A stretch of DNA of 64,000 nucleotides, taken from assembly GCF_031451695.1 (NCBI RefSeq), contig NZ_JARWAM010000002.1, forward strand, positions 1-64,000. The letters are read 5' to 3'. A program made the translations under genes and the position numbers. This DNA is from Franzmannia qiaohouensis. GTDB lineage: Bacteria; Pseudomonadota; Gammaproteobacteria; Pseudomonadales; Halomonadaceae. Shown here piece after piece: positions 27,661 through 35,607 of the stretch (position 1 is the first letter of the stretch; each line of letters starts with the position of its first letter). The notes under the pieces were generated by a model. It was not told the origin of the DNA. It searched no databases and worked only from the letters and a program-made list of their open reading frames with translations.

Positions 27661-28457
27661 GCCTCGCCTCTCTCGTCAGCGAAGCCGGCGAAGGGCGAGT
27701 CCGCCGACTGGGGCCGAAAGCGCCGGTCGTAGCCCACTGAGTAGAGGCTACTCTCCTCGAAGTCCTCACTGCCCAGCACCGGGCCCACCAGGATCAGCGC
27801 CGTGCGCTGCAGGCTGCCATCGACCTGGGCGGCCAGGCTCGCAAGGCTCCCGCGGATCACCCGCTCATCGGGCCAGCTGGCGCGCCAGACGATGGCCGCC
27901 GGGCAATCCGCGCCGTAAAACGGCACCAGGTCTTCTACCACCTGATCGAGGTGATGGATGGAGAGATGAATCGCCAGGGTGGCCCCGCTCCTGGCGAAGT
28001 TGGCCAGGGTCTCGCCGTCCGGCATAGCGCTGGCGCGCCCCGGCGTGCGGGTCAGCACCACGGACTGCGCCACCCCCGGCAGCGTCAGCTCCTGGCCCAG
28101 GCTAGCGGCGGCCGCGGCGAAGGACGGCACACCCGGCGTAATGGCATAGGGAATGGCGAGCTGGCGCAGGCGGCGCAGCTGCTCGCCCATGGCGGACCAT
28201 ACCGACAGATCCCCGGAGTGCAGCCGCGCCACATCCAGGCCCGCGGCATGGGCGCTGCGCATCTCGGCGACGATCTCATCCAGGGAGAGCGGCGCGGTAT
28301 TGACGATCCGCGCGCCTGGCGGGCAGTGCTCGAGCAGCTGCTCAGGCACCAGCGACCCCGCGTAGAGGCATACGGGAGAAGACGCGATAAGATCCCGGCC
28401 GCGCAGCGTCAGCAGGTCCGGGGCACCGGGGCCGGCGCCAATAAAGTGTATGGTCAT
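27657..28457 (-). CDS. cobM: Precorrin-4 C(11)-methyltransferase
   Basis: This 266-residue tetrapyrrole methylase uses S-adenosylmethionine to methylate C-11 of precorrin-4. It opens with IHFIGAGPGAPDLLTLRGRDLI. It has the family block CLYAGSLVPEQLLEHCPPGARIVNTAPLSLDEIV, then LHSGDLSVWSAMGEQ and TPGVPSFAAAAASLGQELTLP. It is coupled to cobF by a 4-nt overlap and follows cobE by 13 nt. Confidence 0.95.
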   Translation of the reverse strand: MTIHFIGAGPGAPDLLTLRGRDLIASSPVCLYAGSLVPEQLLEHCPPGARIVNTAPLSLDEIVAEMRSAHAAGLDVARLHSGDLSVWSAMGEQLRRLRQLAIPYAITPGVPSFAAAAASLGQELTLPGVAQSVVLTRTPGRASAMPDGETLANFARSGATLAIHLSIHHLDQVVEDLVPFYGADCPAAIVWRASWPDERVIRGSLASLAAQVDGSLQRTALILVGPVLGSEDFEESSLYSVGYDRRFRPQSADSPFAGFADERGEA

Positions 28458-28470
28458 GCTGAGTATCCTA

Positions 28471-28842
28471 TCAGGGCACCTCTATAAAGCGTCGGGCGAC
28501 CGCTACGGTGGCCATTCGGTCCGTCGAAATCAACCGCGGCCCAAGCAATGCCGCACCCGGCCCCGCCGCCAGCAGGGCCACCGCCTCCGCAACGCTGCCC
28601 GTGCCCCGGGCCTCCAGGCTCTGTTGGGAGTGAGTCAGGGTAACAGCGGTTGGCAGGGCGGCATCTTCCACGGCGATTACCGCCATGCCCCGCGCGCGTC
28701 CCAACGCCTGAACCAGCGGCAACATCGACTGCGCCGCGGCCAGCCGATCAACGGCGCCACACTCTGCCTCGATCCGTTCCAGCGCATCAAACAACGACGC
28801 CAGCTGTGCCCCGCGGCGAAAGCCGAAACCGGCCACTGTCAT
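28471..28842 (-). CDS. cobE: Cobalamin biosynthesis protein CobE (CbiG C-terminal type)
   Basis: This 123-residue protein matches the CobE/CbiG_C domain. It starts VAGFGFRRGAQLASLFDALERI and carries the conserved TLTHSQQSLEARGTGSVAEAVALLAAG near the end. The exact role of CobE in the aerobic pathway is not settled; it is needed for, or helps, the late methylation steps. I chose the ATG at 28842, giving MTVAGFGFRRG. The longer frame to 29079 runs into an integron attC site and is not coding there. It is the first gene of the cobE-M-F-O-bluB operon. Confidence 0.85.
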   Translation of the reverse strand: MTVAGFGFRRGAQLASLFDALERIEAECGAVDRLAAAQSMLPLVQALGRARGMAVIAVEDAALPTAVTLTHSQQSLEARGTGSVAEAVALLAAGPGAALLGPRLISTDRMATVAVARRFIEVP

Positions 28843-28974
28843 CGAATCGCCCACTGCGGTTCTTTCATCCCCAAAAGCCCCTACGAAATTCATAGCGGAT
28901 CGATTGCAGGAGCGAAAAATATCATAGATCCCAGATAGGGGCTCGACACGCGGGGAGCAGCGGGATTTCCTGCA

Positions 28975-29059
28975 GCCTGAACGCCAACAGCACGCGCGGC
29001 TGCGGAATGAAGGCGAAGCAGCAATGTAGTAGACGTCGCCGTGACTGTTCTTGTTAGGC
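28975..29059 (-). repeat. attC site, terminal and slightly degenerate
   Basis: On the minus strand it starts GCCTAACAAGAACAG just after the stop of the first-cassette gene and ends CTGTTGGCGTTCAGGC. These ends pair imperfectly, and the expected GTTAGGC carries one inserted C. It marks the 3' end of the array. Confidence 0.7.
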
Positions 29060-29072
29060 ACTGGACTCATAA

Positions 29073-29903
29073 CTACCATTCAAGCGAGCTCTGCTCTTTA
29101 AGGCTATTGGGAGTGTGAAAACGATCTACATATGGGCCAGACCTGATGTGATTCATCAAGCGCCAAAACCATTGTTTAGCAATCTCCTGAGTTATCCCAT
29201 CTGGATAATCGAACCGATAGGACAGCCCATCATTTCCGGGTTTGTACGAAACTACGAACAAGGGCTCCAAGTATCTCTGAACCCCCCAGCGTACCTCGTT
29301 TAACAATTCCGCCATCCAGGTTGCATAATAGATGAAATAATTTTGTTCCAGGTGCTCCTGAAAATCTTCTAACGCAAGAGGAATCAACTCAACAGGAACG
29401 TCGTAGCCGTGATCAGAGAGAATCCTATGAATACCTTTGGAAACACCAGTTAATCTTGAAATATTATGCTTTGAACTGTTTCCGGAAATTTTTAAAAGCT
29501 CAATTCTTGGCACTTCTATTTCTGCATTCACATCCAGTGTGGGCAACCAAAGTTTCACAGGGGCCTTTTGATTTAACCAATATCTCAATTCTTTAACCGC
29601 ACCTTCGAGTTTGCAACCGCTGCCATCAACACCAAGGTACTTATTGGTGCAAACCGTATCGAGAATATCAACACAAGATCCTGAAACGCCGGTTAATCGA
29701 CTGTCTCCAGCTTCTTTGGCGAAATCAAGGAATCGAATAATGAACAACGACCGATGAACAATATCCTTGAAATAAACAAGCGCTTCGCCAGCGGAGCTCG
29801 AGCTTTTTCTGACGTCAAGCAAGGCATGATTAACTATCTCGTTAACCGCCTCTGTGCAGATGCATAAGCCTATGGCTTCTCGCTCGGTACTGGTCAGATT
29901 CAT
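29073..29903 (-). CDS. Cassette-encoded protein of unknown function (276 residues)
   Basis: I do not recognise this protein. It is predicted soluble, largely helical, without a signal peptide. The N-terminal half has an AVNEIVNHALLDVRKSSSSAGEALVYFKDIVHRSLFIIRFLDFAKEAG stretch, and the middle has KISGNSSKHNISRLTGVSKGIHRIL. Base composition is markedly AT-richer than the cob genes around it. I chose the ATG at 29903 (MNLTSTERE); a TTG at 29909 is also in frame. The start lies 14 bp from the attC site on one side, and the stop is 14 bp before the next attC, as in a normal gene cassette. Confidence 0.75.
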   Translation of the reverse strand: MNLTSTEREAIGLCICTEAVNEIVNHALLDVRKSSSSAGEALVYFKDIVHRSLFIIRFLDFAKEAGDSRLTGVSGSCVDILDTVCTNKYLGVDGSGCKLEGAVKELRYWLNQKAPVKLWLPTLDVNAEIEVPRIELLKISGNSSKHNISRLTGVSKGIHRILSDHGYDVPVELIPLALEDFQEHLEQNYFIYYATWMAELLNEVRWGVQRYLEPLFVVSYKPGNDGLSYRFDYPDGITQEIAKQWFWRLMNHIRSGPYVDRFHTPNSLKEQSSLEW

Positions 29904-29916
29904 ACTCAATTCCGTT

Positions 29917-30016
29917 GCCTAACGCCTCAAACACCGGCTTGGTGAAGTTGGCGACTTTTTTGCACAAGCGAATAAGGTGACAGCTTTACCAAGTCCGCAT
30001 GCTTGACCTGTTAGGC
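29917..30016 (-). repeat. attC site between cassettes 1 and 2
   Basis: This 100-bp site on the minus strand starts GCCTAACAGGTCAAGC and ends GTTTGAGGCGTTAGGC. Inner arms ACTTGGTAAA and ACCAAGCCGG pair. It lies between the stop of the SEC-C gene and the start of the gene at 29903. Confidence 0.9.
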
Positions 30017-30031
30017 GATACACCGCCCCCC

Positions 30032-32209
30032 CTAAATCAGACAACACTTTTTATACTTTTTCTGGCTACCGCAGGGGCATGGATCATTCCGACCTATTTT
30101 CTTTCCATTTCTCCTTATTGTGGAAAAGACCACTCGCCCACCATTCTTAAAACTCTGAGGTTTTGGAAGATATTTAGTTGCTTGATCCATTTCATCGGAT
30201 TGCACCCAATCAAATTTCAACTCAAGCCCGAATTTGATTTTTCTGCTTACTGGATCTAGGCAAAGCCCAAACCAAGTATCGGCTTTTAGAGCGTATTTTC
30301 TTTTTTCGCAGTGATTCTTTAACCTAGGGCCAGCAACATTTGCCTTGTCACCATTAAAGTGGATGGTTAGTCCGGTTTTACCTTGATCTACACCCAAGGT
30401 TAAATCATGATGCTTTCCATCCGCTTTATGTAATTCACATAACTGATTAATCCCATCATTAATTTTTTCTATTGTCTCTCCACTCAATGAAAGGAGCATA
30501 AAACCAAGATCAATGGTCGCAGGATCGTCTAGGCGATCAATTTCAGCTATTAGTTGGCCATAAGTGGTATCTTTATATTTTGTCAATATGCCTTCTGGGG
30601 TTTCAATTCCCGGGGCACCATTTCTCCTAGTGAGCATGGCCAAATCTAGATCGGCACAAATATCATCTCCTAACTGGATCATAGAAATATCACTATCAAT
30701 CCATAGATTCTGCTTTAAATGATAGGAAAGAATAGTTAACTCATGATTAGATAAAATCCTTTCCGCGTATTCGACCCTTCGGTTTACATAGCTCAGAAAG
30801 TGTAATGGAGACTGTAGCATCTCAGTCATAACATCCAGAAGAAACACATCCATAATAAATGGATTCTTGATCACTTTCGTCGCTTGGTATGTTAAAAACT
30901 GTCGCGCTTGAAAGCTTAGAGCAGGATAGTGATCTGAGACTACGCAAAATGGATATATACTTTCAAAGTTTCTATATATCTTTAACTCATTTCCAAAACA
31001 ATCCACCAGCCGATAGCTTTCATCATTTAAATATTCGGCACATTGGTATGCTTGGTTATACGCATCTTGCACTGCTTTTTTAAAATCTTCTTGGAGACTA
31101 TTGTCGTTTCCTTTTCTTGCGGCAATGGTTAACTTTTTTGACTTTGCCTGTAGAACAATTGCTCTATTAGCAAAAACAACAAGCACATCTATTTCTCCAA
31201 CTCTCGTTTGCTTATCTTTATAAATATTAATATTGGTAAAAACTCTATCTTCACCAAATACAATCTTAAGCCGTTCCTCTGAAAACCTTTCGGTAAATAG
31301 ACCTCTATTTTCCCTAGCTTTTACTTTGTAGGTATCGTCCGCATTGAACCAAAAAAAAGGCGTTTCGTATAGAGCCTCTAGCAATCCATAATTTTGAAAC
31401 AAAATGAATTCACTTTCCCCTACCCGTATAATTGGGTAAGCATTCATAGGGTTAAAATCATCTAGGGCAGAGAACTGATTTCTGTCAATTTCTGGCGGAC
31501 AAACAAACGAGCCAAGAAATGATTTAGTGGTCTCTATATCTACGCCTGATTTTTCTGATAATTCTTTGTCGGAAAAAACGAACGCGGGAAGCATTGTCCA
31601 TTCTTCCGAAGATAGCGCCTTTAGTTGAGTAGGCATCAGATCACTAACTTTATCGTTTTGTAAAAGAAGCAAAGATGACACTATCTTTTCTGCATCTTCA
31701 ATTGAATATCCTTTATTCCTCTGAAACCAATCGCTATCGTTTTTATACTTTATTAAAGCGAGATCTCGATATTGAAAGCTATAGGCGGCTTCTCCTCCAT
31801 AGAAAATAGATTCTCTTAATGCCTTTCCTGTCCTGAAAGGGTTAAAAATCGGGTCTCCAAGTTTTCTTTTATCAAATATCTCTTCTAGAGGAGGCATCAT
31901 AGTCTTATGCAAACTTTCTAATATAGATTCAGTCTTATCAATATATTCCTGAATGCATTTCGGCCCTGGGTGAGTTATATCAAGTTGTTCCTTACACGCC
32001 AAACCTATTAATGTAGAAATTTCAGTACGAACAAGCCTTTCAAATGAGAATTGCTGAATTACATCATCAACAACCATTTCACCATCTTTATACCGAATAG
32101 TGTTATCTCTAAAACAAAAGTAAGCTATGGCATGTAAGTATCCTGGAGATTTACATATCGCCTCAAGCTCATCAAACAATTCCTGCTCATTTTGTATGAC
32201 GTCATTCAT
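30032..32209 (-). CDS. Cassette-encoded nuclease-like protein with SEC-C tail
   Basis: This 725-residue soluble protein has at least two recognisable parts. Around residues 340-375, GEIDVLVVFANRAIVLQAKSKKLT has the Asp...Gln-x-Lys arrangement of PD-(D/E)xK restriction-like or NERD-type nucleases. The last 20 residues, GRNDPCPCGSQKKYKKCC, form a SEC-C zinc-binding motif. The N-terminal third and the region 450-680 are unassigned. Composition is strongly AT-rich, and the gene is an integron cassette of exceptional length. A role in defence against foreign DNA or in nucleic acid repair is an inference. The ATG at 32209 follows the attC at 32235 by 26 bp. Confidence 0.8.
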   Translation of the reverse strand: MNDVIQNEQELFDELEAICKSPGYLHAIAYFCFRDNTIRYKDGEMVVDDVIQQFSFERLVRTEISTLIGLACKEQLDITHPGPKCIQEYIDKTESILESLHKTMMPPLEEIFDKRKLGDPIFNPFRTGKALRESIFYGGEAAYSFQYRDLALIKYKNDSDWFQRNKGYSIEDAEKIVSSLLLLQNDKVSDLMPTQLKALSSEEWTMLPAFVFSDKELSEKSGVDIETTKSFLGSFVCPPEIDRNQFSALDDFNPMNAYPIIRVGESEFILFQNYGLLEALYETPFFWFNADDTYKVKARENRGLFTERFSEERLKIVFGEDRVFTNINIYKDKQTRVGEIDVLVVFANRAIVLQAKSKKLTIAARKGNDNSLQEDFKKAVQDAYNQAYQCAEYLNDESYRLVDCFGNELKIYRNFESIYPFCVVSDHYPALSFQARQFLTYQATKVIKNPFIMDVFLLDVMTEMLQSPLHFLSYVNRRVEYAERILSNHELTILSYHLKQNLWIDSDISMIQLGDDICADLDLAMLTRRNGAPGIETPEGILTKYKDTTYGQLIAEIDRLDDPATIDLGFMLLSLSGETIEKINDGINQLCELHKADGKHHDLTLGVDQGKTGLTIHFNGDKANVAGPRLKNHCEKRKYALKADTWFGLCLDPVSRKIKFGLELKFDWVQSDEMDQATKYLPKPQSFKNGGRVVFSTIRRNGKKIGRNDPCPCGSQKKYKKCCLI

Positions 32210-32234
32210 TGATATACACCGATTTTTAGCAGTC

Positions 32235-32312
32235 GCCTAACGCCCGCCTCACGCGCCGGTTTGGAGCCGCGAAGCGGCGGAAAATCGGTCGCCGTATAGC
32301 CGATTGTTAGGT
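32235..32312 (-). repeat. attC site between cassettes 2 and 3
   Basis: This 78-bp site on the minus strand starts ACCTAACAATCGGC and ends GAGGCGGGCGTTAGGC, with inner complementary arms around CCGCCGCTTCGCGGC. The stop codon of the gene at 32307 lies inside its first box, as is common for cassette genes. Confidence 0.92.
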
Positions 32313-33122
32313 GATTTTTTCAGGCACACCTTCAGGGTATGCCTTGCCTATCACCTCAAAGGCGCTTTCGCCTTCCGTGTGTACCCGAACCAACTTAGCA
32401 GTGCCGAGACAATTCGTGATTGCAAGATCGCAACCAGTCGGAACCGCGGGGGCTCCGAGCTTCTTGGCCCATGCCTCCAACACTGTGCTAGAAGCACTGA
32501 ATGCGTTGAGGCCGTCAGAAAGTGCGGCCTCAATCTCGAGAATTCGTGACATTCCGAGATGTCTCAGCTTCGTAGCCAGCCCCTTATCGGAAAGCCAAAA
32601 ATATGCAGACTCGCCGCCCCAGCTTCCAAGGAGAGGTGATACGCCTGTGTCGCAATAAGGCAGTGGCACGGTGACGGTCCACAACCTCCCTGACCTTATA
32701 ACTTCTTGCGATTGAAAGGGGCTCTCTTGAAAGACTTTGTCGGCTTCTTCCTGTCTCAGAAGATCCATAGCAACAAGGTCATTGAGTCGTTTCTTTAAAA
32801 ACTCGAATGACGAAGGAACTAGTCCTTGGCGCATGGCCGCCACTTCATGGTCCAACAACCTGGAGTAGTGCCAAGCTCGTATTCGAGACCCGGCCAATAT
32901 CGGTGTCAGCTCATATTCTTGGAACGCCAAGAAATCTGCAGAAAACTTGTTCGGCTTTAAGCTCTGATACGGTGAGCTATTCAAGTGCTCATCCATCAAT
33001 CTGTGGGCTTCAGAGTGATAGTCGAAAATTAGCTGTGATCCCGCTGAGAGCGTGCGCTCTAGCTCAGCGCTAAAAGTATCTGGGTTCCAGAGGTCTATCA
33101 CGTTGCTTCTTATCCTTACCAC
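32307..33122 (-). CDS. Cassette-encoded protein of unknown function (about 271 residues)
   Basis: I do not recognise this protein. The segment IRAWHYSRLLDHEVAAMRQGLVPSSFEFLKKRLNDLV (about residues 80-116) recalls proteins in which an H-x-x-R-type strand opens an ADP-ribosyltransferase-like fold, but that is a weak impression. Near the C-terminus, CDLAITNCLGTAKLVRVHTEGESAFEVIGKAYP looks like a strand pair. The frame opens with a GTG at 33122 inside the attC; another GTG at 33101 has AAGGA 11 nt upstream and may be the real start. The stop TAA lies in the next attC. Confidence 0.7.
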   Translation of the reverse strand: MVRIRSNVIDLWNPDTFSAELERTLSAGSQLIFDYHSEAHRLMDEHLNSSPYQSLKPNKFSADFLAFQEYELTPILAGSRIRAWHYSRLLDHEVAAMRQGLVPSSFEFLKKRLNDLVAMDLLRQEEADKVFQESPFQSQEVIRSGRLWTVTVPLPYCDTGVSPLLGSWGGESAYFWLSDKGLATKLRHLGMSRILEIEAALSDGLNAFSASSTVLEAWAKKLGAPAVPTGCDLAITNCLGTAKLVRVHTEGESAFEVIGKAYPEGVPEKIT

Positions 33123-33204
33123 CTAACAGCTGTATTAGATAGCGCGCTCGATATTTCACTTGAACGCACTCGCGCGTTTAACAATATTATACTGCGCGTT
33201 AGAC
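33121..33204 (-). repeat. attC site upstream of cassette 3
   Basis: This 84-bp site on the minus strand starts GTCTAACGCGCAG and ends ATACAGCTGTTAGGT, with internal arms GCGCGAGTGC and GAGCGCGC. It lies directly before the start of the cassette 3 gene and is the 5' boundary of the recognisable array. Confidence 0.82.
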
Positions 33205-33579
33205 TCTCTCATTCTATTGAAGTTTTTAGACATTAAGTATAATTCGTCAACATAACACCAGTCAACGCGCCTGCTACATAATACCGATAAGCGTGCCGGC
33301 TGTATTTCTCTGAGACGACTCTGACTGCGATCACTACCCAACCCCATCGCGACTAAAGTCGCTCCTACATGGGCTTGGGTGGTCCCACTGAAAGAGAGGC
33401 ATTGAGCGGCAAGGGCAAGATGCCATCGGCTGGTATGCTGATTAGCGGCAGTGTTTGGCATATTCCCTACCCTCGCTGCGGCGGCTTGTATATTTGCACT
33501 GCCTTACACTGTAGTCGCTTATTCGCGACATCGCCTCTAAAAATGAAAAATATGAAGTCGCGGGATGAGAGTGGCGATG
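33205..33579. other. Unassigned stretch beside the cassette array
   Basis: No gene is convincing here. A minus-strand frame (33156-33461) runs into the attC and has no domain. The stretch contains a REP-like hairpin at 33342-33369 and a second weaker one near 33509-33530 (AGTCGC / GCGAC). It may be the remains of the original 5' end of the array. Confidence 0.45.
33342..33369 (-). repeat. REP-like palindromic sequence
   Basis: On the minus strand it reads TGTAGGAGCGACTTTAGTCG, followed by CGATGGGG. This is the form of the repetitive extragenic palindromes common in Pseudomonas and related bacteria. The GCGACT / AGTCGC arms form the hairpin. Confidence 0.7.
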
Positions 33580-34038
33580 CTACGGCCAGAGATGCCGGTA
33601 GCGCTGCCACCACTGCAGTGCCAGCCGGCGATTGGCGGAGTTGGTCTCTTCACTCAGAACCGTGCCGAGGCGCAGGTAGTCACCGCCTGTCTCGGCCTGC
33701 AAGGCGGGGTCCTGGGAGGCCAGCATCATGGCGTAGAGCGCCAGCATCAGCTCGTAGTCGTCGTCACTATCGAGCCGTTCGACCAGCGCCGGGATGGCGG
33801 GCTTGCCTATTTCGCCGAGCGCTTCGGCAGCGGTGTACCAGGGCCGGGGATTGTCGGCATCGCCGTAGGTCTCTACGTAATCGCGATCCGGCAGTCTTGC
33901 GATGTAGTAGGCCACTGCCGCGGCCTGCTCGGTGGGCGGTTCAGCCCCATTCGATACAGGTCGCGGCTCGGTGGTGGAGCAGCCTGCCACCAGCCACGCC
34001 ATCATCACAATGCAGATGCCCTTCGTTACGGGCGACAT
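33580..34038 (-). CDS. Putative lipoprotein with HEAT-like repeat
   Basis: This 152-residue protein has a short signal peptide with a lipobox (MMAWLVAGC, about residues 12-20), so it should be lipid-anchored after export. The mature part contains YTAAEALGEIGKPAIPALVERLDSDDDYELMLALYAMM, a PBS/HEAT-type helical repeat. Its function is unknown. Codon use and GC content look native. I chose the ATG at 34038 because it gives a normal-length signal peptide; the ATG at 34062 adds an acidic N-terminus. It lies between cobL and the cassette array. Confidence 0.65.
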   Translation of the reverse strand: MSPVTKGICIVMMAWLVAGCSTTEPRPVSNGAEPPTEQAAAVAYYIARLPDRDYVETYGDADNPRPWYTAAEALGEIGKPAIPALVERLDSDDDYELMLALYAMMLASQDPALQAETGGDYLRLGTVLSEETNSANRRLALQWWQRYRHLWP

Positions 34039-34139
34039 AGGCGGTACTCGGTCATTATCCACTCGATAGCGGCATCTAGGGTCTCGAATATGCCTGCGGC
34101 ATGGGTGAAGTCATAACAATAGTGTCCGCACAAAACCAT
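34026..34139 (-). CDS. Possible 37-residue ORF or gene remnant
   Basis: A short minus-strand frame encodes MVLCGHYCYDFTHAAGIFE and continues TLDAAIEWIMTEYRLCRP. The second part looks like the C-terminus of a real small protein. It overlaps the start of the lipoprotein gene by 13 nt. It may be the tail of a truncated gene. Confidence 0.25.
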   Translation of the reverse strand: MVLCGHYCYDFTHAAGIFETLDAAIEWIMTEYRLCRP

Positions 34140-34198
34140 GATACGCCAGCCCTGAGCGATAGGTGTCTTACATGGATGTTGGGAATACTATCGCGCTA

Positions 34199-35419
34199 TT
34201 AGCGTGTAACCCGCCACTGCACGATGGGGTAGCTGGCTTTCCAGCCTCGCCGGCTGCCGAGGGGCACGGCGGCGGCCAGCTCGAGGCGCAGCAGCTCGCC
34301 ACCGGCCTGCTGCTGCCATTGGGCCAGCAGCGCTTCGGACTCCAGGGTTACCGCATTGGCCACCAGGCGAGCGCCGGCAGGCAGGCGCTGCCACAGCGCC
34401 TCCAGCAGGGGTTGCGATAGCCCACCGCCGATAAACACCGCATCGGGAGGCTGGCCACTCAGCGCCGGGTCATGGAGTACGTCGGGGGCGCTGCCTTCTA
34501 CGACCTCGAGCCAGTCGACGCCGAGGTTGCCGGCATTGCGACGCGCCCGGGCCGCACGCCCGGCATCACGCTCGACGGCCACGGCGCGGTTGTCGGGGTG
34601 GGCCAGCAGCCACTCGATGGCCACCGAGCCCGAGCCGGTGCCGATATCCCACAGCCGCTCCCCCGCGCTAGGAGCCAGGGCCGCCAGGGTGATGGCGCGC
34701 ACCGCTTGCTTGGTAATCTGGCCATCGTGTTCGAACAGCGCATCCGGCAGGCCCGGCGTTAGCGGCAGTGCCGGCCCGTCTCCGGCCACCTCCAATCCTA
34801 CAGCGACCGGGTGAGCGATATCGCCTGGCATGGCATCGCCAGCTTGCACGCTGCGAATCCGCTCGCGGTCTCCGCCCAGCGCTTCGAGCAGATGCAAGCG
34901 GGACTCGGCGTAGCCAAAGCGCCCCAGCAGGCCCGCCAGTTCGGCCACTGCCCCTCCGTCGCGCAGCAGCACCAGCAGGCGCCGGCCGCGCTGCAGGTAG
35001 GGCCGGATCCGCGTCAGCGGTTGGGCATGCAGGCCCAGGCAGGTGCACTCCTGCAGCGGCCATCCCAGCCGCGACGCCGCCAGGCTGAAGGTGGAGGGCG
35101 CCGGCAGTGCCCGCCATTCATGGCGGTCGAGCCGGCGCGCCAGGATAGCGCCCGCGCCGAACCAGAAGGGGTCGCCGGAGACCAGCATCACCACCCGCCG
35201 GCCGCGCTCGGCCAGCAGCGCCGGGATGCCGTCGGCGAAGGGCACCGGCCACTCACGCACCTCGGCGGCCAGCGGCGGCAGCAAGCGCAGGTGGCGCCGC
35301 GCACCGAATACCAGTTCGGCGGCCTCCAGCGCCTGGCGGCTTGCCGCGGTTAGCCCTTCTGTGCCACCTTCCCCCCAGCCAAGTAGCGTCAGCCAGGGAG
35401 CGTGTTCCTCAGCCATCAT
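34199..35419 (-). CDS. cobL: Precorrin-6Y C5,15-methyltransferase (decarboxylating)
   Basis: This 406-residue bifunctional enzyme methylates C-5 and C-15 of precorrin-6B and decarboxylates the C-12 side chain. The N-terminal half is a tetrapyrrole methylase (LTLLGWGEGGTEGLTAASRQALEAAELVFGARRHL; VMLVSGDPFWFGAGAIL). The C-terminal half (about residues 220-400) is a Rossmann-type methyltransferase with LWDIGTGSGSVAIEWLL. The pair of ATGs at 35419/35416 is preceded by AGGG. It is transcribed away from cobK, with a dispersed repeat between the two starts. Confidence 0.95.
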   Translation of the reverse strand: MMAEEHAPWLTLLGWGEGGTEGLTAASRQALEAAELVFGARRHLRLLPPLAAEVREWPVPFADGIPALLAERGRRVVMLVSGDPFWFGAGAILARRLDRHEWRALPAPSTFSLAASRLGWPLQECTCLGLHAQPLTRIRPYLQRGRRLLVLLRDGGAVAELAGLLGRFGYAESRLHLLEALGGDRERIRSVQAGDAMPGDIAHPVAVGLEVAGDGPALPLTPGLPDALFEHDGQITKQAVRAITLAALAPSAGERLWDIGTGSGSVAIEWLLAHPDNRAVAVERDAGRAARARRNAGNLGVDWLEVVEGSAPDVLHDPALSGQPPDAVFIGGGLSQPLLEALWQRLPAGARLVANAVTLESEALLAQWQQQAGGELLRLELAAAVPLGSRRGWKASYPIVQWRVTR

Positions 35420-35484
35420 CTGAGCCCTGCTAAAGGAGATGAGCTGTTCCGGCGACAAGCCCCGAAGTGTCGGACCATCACGAG

Positions 35485-35560
35485 GGCGCTGTAAACCCAT
35501 CCCTGGGCGCTACCTACGCCATCCATGGCGTAGAACCCTCACTGCGGCTTGTCCCCGGCG
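35485..35560 (+). repeat. Dispersed palindromic intergenic repeat, copy C
   Basis: Contains GGCGCTGTAAACCCATCCC, TGGGCGCTACC, the hairpin TACGCCATCCATGGCGTA and TCCCCGGCG. The hairpin arm change (G to A) is matched by a C to T change on the other arm, so pairing is kept relative to copies A and B. It lies in the cobL-cobK divergent promoter gap. Confidence 0.85.
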
Positions 35561-35607
35561 CTCATCTTACCAACTGATTGAATGGGAACGGAGTTCAAGA
35601 AGCCCCA

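Larger units (their letters stand above)
28975..33204 (-). mobile_element. Integrase-less integron cassette array (CALIN), three cassettes
   Basis: Four attC-like sites, all in the same orientation on the minus strand, alternate with three AT-rich minus-strand genes: [site 33121-33204], gene 32307-33122, [site 32235-32312], gene 30032-32209, [site 29917-30016], gene 29073-29903, [site 28975-29059]. Each site has the RYYYAAC start (GTCTAAC, ACCTAAC, GCCTAAC, GCCTAAC) and a GTTRRRY end (GTTAGGT, GTTAGGC, GTTAGGC), except the last, which ends GTTCAGGC. No integron integrase gene or attI is visible in the window. The array splits the cobalamin cluster between cobL and cobE. Confidence 0.88.

Noticed and set aside
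28843..29079. Longer start for cobE
   Set aside because: The extension enters the terminal attC site and contains Cys/Arg-rich non-family sequence. The ATG at 28842 gives the usual CobE start.
33156..33461. Possible 101-residue gene at the 5' edge of the cassette array
   Set aside because: The frame crosses an attC site and a REP-like hairpin and has no recognisable domain or ribosome site.
33205..34200. Search for an integron integrase or attI next to the array
   Set aside because: No tyrosine recombinase frame or motif is visible on either strand here or elsewhere in the window, so the array is described as integrase-less.
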